64,000 bases of DNA, taken from Pleodorina starrii (Eukaryota; Chlorophyta; Chlorophyceae; Chlamydomonadales; Volvocaceae). Each line of letters starts with the position of its first letter. Within the stretch, counting starts at the first letter, position 1. The position numbers and the translations under genes are program-made. The stretch is taken from contig BRXU01000033.1 in the NCBI GenBank assembly GCA_030267565.1, positions 1 through 64,000 of the forward strand, in the 5' to 3' direction. This document shows, in pieces, positions 33,607-42,195 of this stretch. The notes under the pieces are model-generated. The model saw nothing but the letters and a program-made list of their open reading frames with translations, had not been told where the DNA came from and made no database searches.

Positions 33607-35477
33607 GGGAGGGGCGCTGGCGCTGGCGTTTGCGCGCGCTTGCGCTGGGGCTCTGCAGGCGCGCCCACCTGCCTGTCCGCATGTGCGTATACTGGTGCGC
33701 GCGTGTGTGTGTGGGTTTACGTGCGCGCGGGAGCACGCGGTACCCTCGGCTGAAGCGGAGTTGGATAGGAGGGGGACACGTAGCGGTTGCGTGCTTTTGT
33801 ATATGAGCTACATTTTGTTTGTGAGGTGTTGTACGGAAACTCGTGGGTCGGGGGGTTAAGGTGAGCTGCAGGGGCAGAACGCGGATGTTTGCCACGGTGG
33901 TCTTCCGGGGAATGGGTTGGGTTGAGTTGGGGATGGGGGGCAGGCAGGCGAGAGTTGGGGTCGGTGGGTAATAAAGACGAAACCTCGGCGGGAGGGCGGT
34001 GACGCAGGCAAACGCAGGCTGGCGGCAACGGCTCTACCGCACCGCCGCTGCCGATGCGGCTGCTGGCTCTTGGAAGGCTGGGGAGGGGCTGCCGTGTGAC
34101 GGGTAGCATTCGGGGCTGGTTGGTCCGGGCTGTCGGCTGTGTCTTTGGAGACGTCGAGGCCCGCGGTGAGCGAACTGCGAGCTTCCCGGGAGAGTGATGC
34201 GCATTTAGAACTTTAGATGGGGCGGGTTTAGATAGAACTACTATTTTACCTATTCTTACCGTATGCTGCGGGATGTGCGCGTGGCGGCGAGGTGCCGACG
34301 ACTCGCGGGCGCAGACGTAGGCAGTTGCAGACCAGGACGCAGAACGGCGGCTTTGGCTGCCGTCTTTGCTCACACATGTGTCTGGACAAATGTGCGAAAG
34401 CAGGCAGTAGGCGGGCGCGTGTTGCTGTGAGGGCACGCCTCGCCTCGCCTTTTGCTGTAGGGGCGAGCAGCAGCAGCCGGGCCGCCGCCGCCGCTGCTAG
34501 GTCGTCGGCGTAGGGGGCGTGGTGCGTGGACCCCGTCGTGTGGCACGGCATGTTAGGAGTTGATCAGCCGGTGCCCGGTTGTTGTAGCCCTCTGTCGCCT
34601 CGGGTTTCGCCCGAAATGGGGTGTTTCGCCATTATACAGTTGTTGGTAGGCTCGTGCATTTCAATGGGGACTTATTCGCATTGGTGCAATGCTACAAGGA
34701 CATCGCTGGAGTGGGTGGATGCATGTGACTGCATGTGATGCACTGGGGGGGAAGGGGGCGGACCGCCACTATTTCCATGAGCCATTTGGATGTGCCTGGG
34801 GGGAGCATAGGCAGGAACCGCCGGTGCACAGTGTTTCGTTGAGGCTCGTCCGGTGGCTCACCGCACAGGAGGCACATCCCGACGGAATTTCACACCATAT
34901 TCTGCCACACCATAACTTGCCACAAACGATGTGCGGCAATTGCTGCGCTCGCGCTGCCTGTAAAGCTCGAACTGCGTGCTGCCTCGTTGGTCTCCCCTAG
35001 CCTAGCCTCCTGCACGTTCCTGCCCGCCTGCCTGCCTGCCTGCCGTCCGGCGTGTCGCCCCAGATGTTCGAAATGCAGAAAGCTTCGGGTGCGGCGCTGT
35101 GGGGATTGCTGGCCGAGCCAACGGGGTCTCAATACATGTTCATACGCACGCCAAACCTTACAACAAAATTACCCCACCCCAAGCCATACCCACCAACGCG
35201 CAAACATGTGTAAGCCACCCCCACACGAAAAGTCTGAACCTCCGTTTCCCCGTACCACATCTCAGTTATGCAGTACAAGCGTCCCAACCCTCACGGCCCG
35301 AAAAAAATGCCCCTTTCTGCTGCCAGGCATGCCCCTTGTACCCACGGTCATGCAACTCGCACGCCAGCTCGCTGGCAATACACGATAAGAAACCCCAACG
35401 GCCCGCCAGCTGACAGCTCAACTCCGACCTTGCAGCGGGACCCCGACGCTCTTTCAAACGATGCTCCTCCGTATGTT
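33607..35477. other. Convergent intergenic region
   Basis: Lies between the stop of the FAM228-like gene and the 3' end of LSM5. It holds both 3' untranslated regions and a short GCCT microsatellite (35020-35045). I see no gene or RNA signature in the rest. Confidence 0.5.
35158..35162 (-). terminator. TGTAA poly(A) signal, probably LSM5
   Basis: TGTAA on the minus strand, 316 bases after the LSM5 stop. TGTAA is the usual polyadenylation signal of volvocine algae. Confidence 0.5.
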
Positions 35478-35765
35478 TCACATGAAGTCTGGCTTGCCTC
35501 CAGGCACCAGAATGGCGATGTTGTTCCCGTTTAGCAGGATCTGGTCCAGCTTGGTCAGCTTCTTGCCCTCCGGAGTATCCTCGATTTCCGTAACGTCCTC
35601 CAGAACCATATTCACGTAGACGTCAAAGCCTCTAAGCGTGCCTACGATCTCCTTGTCGCCTTTCATAATTACCCACATTCGCGACCCTACGCAGCGGTCG
35701 ATGAGCTCAGACGGCAACAAGTGACTAGGATTGCCCTCATAGTTGCCTTTCTTTGGCGCAATCAT
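35478..35765 (-). CDS. LSM5: U6 snRNA-associated Sm-like protein LSm5
   Basis: Single-exon gene of 95 residues, the normal size for LSm5. Sm1 motif: [20 protein letters not shown], then [11 protein letters not shown]; Sm2 motif near the C-terminus: [15 protein letters not shown]. LSm5 is part of the LSm2-8 ring, which binds the 3' U-tract of U6 snRNA in nuclear splicing, and of LSm1-7, which promotes cytoplasmic mRNA decapping and decay. The ATG follows a short AT-rich leader and is the only start that gives full family length. It is unusual here in being intronless. It is convergent with the FAM228-like gene and tandem with AMMECR1. Confidence 0.96.
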   Translation of the reverse strand: MIAPKKGNYEGNPSHLLPSELIDRCVGSRMWVIMKGDKEIVGTLRGFDVYVNMVLEDVTEIEDTPEGKKLTKLDQILLNGNNIAILVPGGKPDFM

Positions 35766-36803
35766 TTTGAAAACCGCTTACAATGACCGCCCAGTCGGCG
35801 CGCAAGACGACTCAACGTCGTTACAAGGAGAGCATTAAAAATGTTGTGGCAAACGTAATGCTGTGGCGTGTGGTGAAGACAAGAAAGGAAGGAACTCAGT
35901 GAGGAACGCCGGGGATTGCCGCTTTGCCGGATTGGTAACCAACCGTCAACCGCCAGGCTCCGCACAATAAACCGTCCAAAGCGATGTCTTTCGCACATCC
36001 GAATCATCTGCAGCGAAGAGCGGGTTGATGGGGATGAAGACTGGAAACTTCCAACAAGGGTCCTGACCATCCAAACCCGCCTCCCCCTTGCCAGGCCTCC
36101 CACCGGTACCAGTACGGTAGTATGCCGAGGTCGCTCACACGTGACCTGAATTTAATATACATTTTTATGTCACAATTTAAGGACAGATAGGGCACGCATG
36201 CTGTGTACAGCATAACAGCATGCCCCCAAACCCCAAACTTAAAGGTGACAGCGCGGCATGGCAACCCACTCGAGCCCGCCCTCGACCATGCGGGTGAATT
36301 CCTGTCGAAGCCACAAGATTTGCTTGCTGCTGGTACGGCTGCCTGCTGCCGTGCTGTACATAAGGACGTCACGAGGGGCACCCTGCGACACCTTGAGCCC
36401 ACGGTCATATAGCAGCTGCCCTGGCAACAAAAACGCATGCACCACCCAATCCATGACTGAAAAGGTACACCCACGCCATGCCTGCCTGCCTCTCATAAGC
36501 ACTTAATGAGAACCTAAACGCTTAATTGACCCGTGATGCGAAAGGCACCGCCGACAGTGCCCACCGCAAATAGAAGTTAGGTGCACCGGACTATCCCTGC
36601 CCGCGACCCTCCCATCGCACTGGCAGATGCTCCGCTGAGCCCGAACGCAAAAACAACCCGACCCAGAAATGCCGCCCGACCCAGATATGCCACCCGACCC
36701 AGAACACCGCCCCAACCTACAGGCCCCCTAGCCGCCCCGCTCCCCACTATCTGACCGTACATATATACATTTTAATCGGCGGCCTCTCGGCCTACCGGGC
36801 CGC
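35766..36803. other. Intergenic region, LSM5 promoter and AMMECR1 3' flank
   Basis: About 1 kb, relatively AT-rich. It holds the LSM5 promoter and 5' untranslated region at its left end and the AMMECR1 3' untranslated region at its right end. A threefold CCGACCCAGA-type repeat lies at 36657-36705. No gene seen. Confidence 0.5.
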
Positions 36804-37849
36804 TCACGCCGCCACCTTCAACCGCACGTCGCGCGACGACGGCGACCCCACCGCCCCCACCACCGCCTCTGCCGCCTCTTCCTCGTCGTCGGCCTGCTGA
36901 ATCGCCGCCATAAACTCGTCGTACGTGATGGCGGCTATGGTGGACTGGTAGCGCTCCAGGGAGAGCGACTCCCGCAGGCTGGGCCCTATGGAGCCGTTGT
37001 AGCCAGCCTTGCGGATTAGGGCGTCGACTGCCTGCTGTTGGTTCCAGCCTTGTTCCGGAGCCACGTCAGGGAGGAAGGTGGCGGTGCGGCGCGCGCCGCG
37101 TGCATGGGGATCTGGGTCGGTGAAGTGGATGATGATACCGTGCACGCCCACCGTCCAGTCCTGCCAGCCGGCCGCCTTCTCGAAGCGAGCCAGCAGCGAC
37201 ACCTTCAAAGCCGCCGTGATGGGCGCGATGAGGGAGGGGCGTGATGGACGGAGAGAGGCGGGTACAGGGTAGGGTGAGGCGGGCCGGGAGAAGGTGTACC
37301 TTGGGAGCGAATTGACGGCTGGGCGAGCGACACGAGGTCGAAATGGGTGCAGGAAGGGAGAGACCCACTAGTTGCATTGCGAAGCTGGCACTGCGGCGTG
37401 AGCACTTGGTTGTTTGCAAAGCGCGGCTGAGGGATGCGGCCCTAGGTACCTGAGGCAAGGAGCGCGATGCGGAGCCCGGGCTATGTCCGGCGTGTCCCTC
37501 TGCCCCCCACGGGCAGAATGCGCACCTTGCATTGCAGCGAGGGCAGCTCTTTGAGCTTGATTGGCGAGAAGCGGTGGTCCCTGAGGCTGCTGTTGAGGGC
37601 GTAGTCGTGCAGCGCCCGTCGGAGTTGCTTCGGCTCGAGGGTTCCGATACATCCGCGCAACCTCCAGTGCCCAGCGCTCGAGTGAGTGTTCCAAGTAACA
37701 AAAAGAGCGCAGCGACTGTCCGGGAAGTTGGGGACTGGGCTAGGGCTGCCCGTCAGGTGCGAATGGAGCACCGAAAAGGCGAAAACGCAATGGTCGCGGG
37801 TAGCGATGTTGGGGTCCTGAGGGGCATCCGTTGAGGCTTGTAGCACCAT
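36804..37849 (-). CDS. AMMECR1: AMMECR1-domain protein
   Basis: Two exons, 37849-37526 and 37202-36804, give 240 residues, close to the size of the AMMECR1 domain. The family signature is intact: FVTW, then WRLRGCIGTLEPKQL (the conserved RGCIGT core), DHRFSPIKLKELP, WTVGVHGIIIHF, RRTATFLPDVAPEQGWNQ and LIRKAGYNG. The C-terminus is acidic (ADDEEEAAEA). AMMECR1 proteins occur in archaea and all eukaryotes. Their biochemical activity is not established, and the RGCIGT motif has been taken to suggest an active or ligand site. The start at 37849 was chosen because MVLQASTDAP precedes the conserved NIATRDHCVFAFSVLHSHL block; an in-frame upstream ATG (37963) would add 38 residues. Divergent from the Josephin gene with 291 bp between ATGs. 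Confidence 0.95.
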
Positions 37850-38140
37850 TGCACTGACGTTGAACCCTGCCCGATTCTTATCTGCTCTCTTTGAACCCTT
37901 CCAGCAAGAGAACATGAAAAGGCTAAAATGCCGTGCTATGGGAGCCCAATTTGTATGCGTCAATCTTCAGACCCTCCCACACGACATTTTGGCATTGCGA
38001 GGACGGTAAAAAGCGCAATCGCGCGCAACTCGTACTCGTACGTCACCGGAGCCAACTGCCAAGACTTTTCAACTCATGAGCTTTGGATGGATGGAGAGGT
38101 AGTACATCCGACTGCTGAAGCGTAGCTATCTCTCTACAAT
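37850..38140. promoter_or_regulatory. Short bidirectional promoter, AMMECR1/Josephin
   Basis: 291 bp between two diverging ATGs, AT-richer than the flanks. It must hold both promoters and leaders; no motif is singled out. Confidence 0.6.
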
Positions 38141-40011
38141 ATGACTTCGCCAAGCTACCATGTAAGAGCGAAACAGCGAGCAATTGAAGTTCGATAGCAA
38201 CCGCTTTGCGAGCCCACCGCCTGCTCGTGTCCGTGCAGGAAGGGCAAAAGTTTCAAATGTGCCTCAAGCACACGTTGAACAACCTGTTCCAGCGGGAGGC
38301 GTTCACGGCCGCGGACCTGAACAACATCGCAAACTCGTTGACTCCCCCGAATCTCATAGGCTTGAGCCCACACAGGTACTGTCGCTAGGTTCATACGTGA
38401 TAATGCGTGGGGTGAGGCTCGGGTCGCCAAAACACACGGCGTGCGCACAAGCGTCTACATCTACATCTGTCGTTGACCTATGCCTCATGCCGGCTCCTCC
38501 ATGATATTTGCCTTGCAATCCCCGCCTTAACGACCGTGCTTACTGTCTCGAAGGAATTTTCTCGGGAATTACGACGCCAATGTCCTGGAGGCCGCCTTCC
38601 AGCGCCACAACAAGGTCAGCCAGCGACTCAGGCACGTCGTGAAACGGTTTCTACGTTTTGGCTCATGGTTTCTTAGGGTCCAACGCCCGCATGGCTTCGA
38701 AGTGTTTCCAGACCCGCTCATTTGTGCAAACAACACCAAGACAACAAATCTGCCATCTGACCCAAATCGGGTTATTGTACCGGTATCCTGACCCCTGCAG
38801 CGCCCCAGGCCTTGAGCCATATTACGTAGGGCCTAGCTAGCAGCTATCCACCTATCACCCAGCCCTGCACCAGCCCTGCTTCGAAGCCATCCGCAGCCCA
38901 CGTGCCCGCCCTTCCGCATCGCTGGCAGGCTCTCACCTGGCTGCCCCTGCGGCGGACACCACCTACCGATATGCGACAGGAGCAGCAGCCGTCGCAACCG
39001 GAAGGCCAGGCGCAGCAGCCGCCACTTGCCGCTGCGGAACTTCCGACGGGTAGCGCACCGGTAAGTAAGCCCGCCTTCGCGTCTCGCGCCTGTCCATGTA
39101 CCGGTATGCCGCTGACGGTACTGATGGTGCGTGCATGTTCATCCCGCGACCCCGCACAGGTACGACCGCTACGAGGCGAGGTTGGTCAAAATCACGCAAC
39201 GACGGGCCAGGACGACAAGGGCCAGGAGGACAAGGGCCAGGAGGACAAGGGCCAGGAGGACAAGGGCGAGGACGACAAGGGCGAGGGTGAGGGTCAGAGT
39301 GAGGTCCAGCAGGTGCAGCGGAGGGACCAGCTGAGCCAGCGGGAACCAGCCTCAGGCTCCGGAAGGGGAGCTGCGGAGCCAGGCGACGGCCTAGGCGGTG
39401 GAGGCGGCGGGGGCGGCGGCCCGGCGGCGGGGGCGTCGACCGGCGGCGGTGTGTGGGATGTCGCCGGCGTGCTGTCGCGGCCCGACCTTTGGGCGCTGGT
39501 GGTGAATGTGACCCATGGGTCGGCCTTCCCTCCCTGGAGGTGGTTGGTGGCGCAGCTGGGCGGCGGAGGGCGCCACTGGCTGGGGCTACGGCGCTTCGGA
39601 GGTACCTGGTGGGTGGGTGGGTGGCTGGCTGGCTGGCTGGCTGGGTGGGTGGGTGGGTGGGTAAGAGTGACGAAACCGCAGCACCTGGCGGATGCGGCGG
39701 TGGGTTCTGGGTGGGTGTGGGAGAGCTGCACCGGCGTAGCGATGTCCGCGAGGCGAGGAATCACGTGCATGGGGATAAAATATCGCGTCTATAACGCGCC
39801 ATGAGTCTTGCGCCTATACGTGCACGCGTGCGCGTATGGCATAACATAGATCGTACCCCGTGCATTTTGTCGTACACCGCCGTACAGGTACAACTTGGAC
39901 AGCCACCTGTCCCGGCCGGAGCCATTCGACAGTGAGGAGGCGGTGTGCGCGTTCCTGCAGAGGGCAGTGGAGCGACAGGGGGCCACAGTGCTGCTGGTGA
40001 CTTCAACGTAG
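38141..40011 (+). CDS. Josephin-domain deubiquitinase (JOSD-like)
   Basis: Six exons in phase: 38141-38161, 38239-38375, 38554-38614, 38929-39060, 39160-39608 and 39888-40011 (stop TAG), 307 residues. Josephins are cysteine proteases that remove ubiquitin. The catalytic Cys is in QMCLKHTLNNLFQ (exon 2), matching the CALHALNN motif of animal JOSD1/2; NFLGNYDANVLEAAFQ follows; TWLPLRR stands where relatives have WHDRR; the catalytic His is in GRHWLGLRRF (exon 5); and the acidic/Asn position is in TWYNLDSHL, created exactly by joining exons 5 and 6. The end, GATVLLVTST, matches the domain end. The first coding exon is only seven codons. Unlike ~200-aa JOSDs, about 100 residues of Gln/Pro-rich, DKGQE-repeat and Gly-rich linker separate the Cys and His halves. 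Start chosen because MTSPSYH joins in phase to EGQKFQMC. Confidence 0.9.
39207..39284 (+). repeat. 15-bp coding tandem repeat (DKGQE)
   Basis: Five GACAAGGGCCAGGAG-type units in Josephin exon 5, encoding DKGQE and DKGED. The highly charged insert sits in a loop position between the catalytic halves. Confidence 0.9.
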
Positions 40012-42195
40012 CATACACCGCCGTACATGAAACCAGGCAGGCCCATACGTACAGCAACAGCAGCCGCAACGGCAACGGCAAGGGTGATAACGGCGTCAGG
40101 GATAGTGTCGCCAGCGCTCGCGCTACAAAAACCTGCTGCTGTTGCTGGCGTGTTGCTGCATGACATCCTCGCCGTGCGCGGGCGCTTCTCGCTACCGTAC
40201 GTAGCTCTTGATAAGGTACCCGCCTTAATGGTCACAATAACTGATGAAGGTAGGTGCCTCTGGAGGCGGAGTTGGGAAGCAAGCCAGCGCGCGCTGCCTT
40301 GCGAGCCCGTCGGCTCTCATCTGGGTTGGCGGTACCGTATCATTCGAGCGCCTGGACGCTTGTTCGTGCCATTCCAGGTTTTGTGTCGTGTCGTGTCGTA
40401 GGTGGGGACCAGGATGGCCAGGGCCGAGCAGCTGCATGCATGCGATCGTTTCTGCCCTTCAGCCGCTGGCACGCGCTCCGGACCTACCAGACAGGCCTTC
40501 TCTTGATCTGCGCCCTCCGCCGGCGCCTGTTACACAAGGATGGCCCACGAGCCATGACGGACATTTGCCCCAAAATGACAATTTTAGGACGCCAAGGTAA
40601 GCTCGCGCACTGGGCGGCGGCACGACCCCGCGCCACGGCGGCGGAGACTGTACGGTACAAACACACCCCACCTACCATCTACGACCTACCCTCGCTCTCC
40701 GTTCAGCGCTCCACCACACAAACTGAGAACACTCTCCAACACACATCGAGACATCATAGAACAACCCAACATTGGACCCACAGCAAAACCAACCAAATAG
40801 CCAATGAACATGACGAAGTGCATCCATTCCATTCCTCCCGCATCCACCACTCCAACCAGCTTGCCGGCAGCCGCCTCGGCCCATCCATCCGCCGCCCGCT
40901 GCAGCAGTACGGATGCCCACAGAAGCCAACGTCAGCGAATCAGAAGCAGCACACGCCATAACGAAATACGGTTGCGAATGTTGCGTACCTCCGCCCGTCG
41001 CTTCACACCCGGGCGGAGTCTAGCGACCCAGGCAGGGCAAGGCGCAAGCAACAAGCAGTGCTATCCAAAAGAATCGGGCGAAAGGATTAAATGCGCACTC
41101 GTAAGGTTTCGTTTCAGAGGGGGAGGCAGGGTGATGGAGCGTATCCCGGACTGCCCCGTTATCGCTGCCCACACGGCCCCGCTGTCTCTGGCCGCGGTGG
41201 CAGCCGGCCAACCGCGACGACCCACACGACGTAAACCGCAAAGAATGCGCAGCGGTGTACCGTGCATGCGCGCGCAATGTACGCGTGTGCGGCACACCTC
41301 TCTGCACGGCACGACCACGCACCGGCACAGCAGGTCGCCGATGTAGCACCACACCAAATTTCCACAGGGTCCAGGCCAACACCAAGGTAAATGCCCGTAC
41401 CTTTTATGGCTGTTAACGACCACTGGGCACAAACCAATGGGCCCTAAAGACCCGATGGGAATGTCAACCGACGCCGTCAAAACTAACATTACCGTACAGC
41501 GTACACATCCCGGCGCGAAGCCGCCCCAGATAACGCACACGGACACCACACAGGGACGTGTCTGCTGTGGCTTCACCCACTGCATAGGAGGAGAAACAGG
41601 TCACCTGCAATTACGCAGGGACTACCCTCAAGCAGCACAAAACAGCAACGACCACATCCAACAACCCACGCAGCGCACGAACCGACGCTGACGACTACCC
41701 GATGCCGACAGCCATTGTTCCACGCTAATGTTACAGAAAGGACGGACAAACTGAGCACTCAGCTGTGTACGGTTGAAAAAGAAGTACGAATTCTTCCGTG
41801 ACATGCAGTGACCCGCACGCCCACCCGCCACAAAAGCCGCCGCCATTGACCCCTCCCCCCCATCCAGCGTCCCGATCGGGCGGCCCAGCGGGCCGCACTC
41901 GGGGCAGGCGGGCGCTTTCAAGGTGTTCCAACGGCACGGACCCTCAATGACACCGGCATATGCCCGTTCCGTCCCACGACGATTCCCAAGCGAGGTACAC
42001 GCAACCAAGCCGACCGCATGGACCTATGGAGCGCACGCTCCCCCCACCGCCCTCCCGCAGCTGTCCGCTCCGCCCGAGTGTGGCCGGCCCACTGCTGCGC
42101 GCATGTCTGATGCCTGGGCATGGTGGTCTACTTCACGGGGCGGGCCTCGCCTCAGCCCAGCCCAGCCCAGCTCAGATGGCTCAGCTGGCCTCACT
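40012..42195. other. Convergent intergenic region
   Basis: Lies between the Josephin stop and the thioredoxin stop. A minus-strand TGTAA at 41735-41731 could end the thioredoxin transcript (about 460 bases after its stop). Frames here are short or biased, with no recognisable protein. Nothing else seen. Confidence 0.5.
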
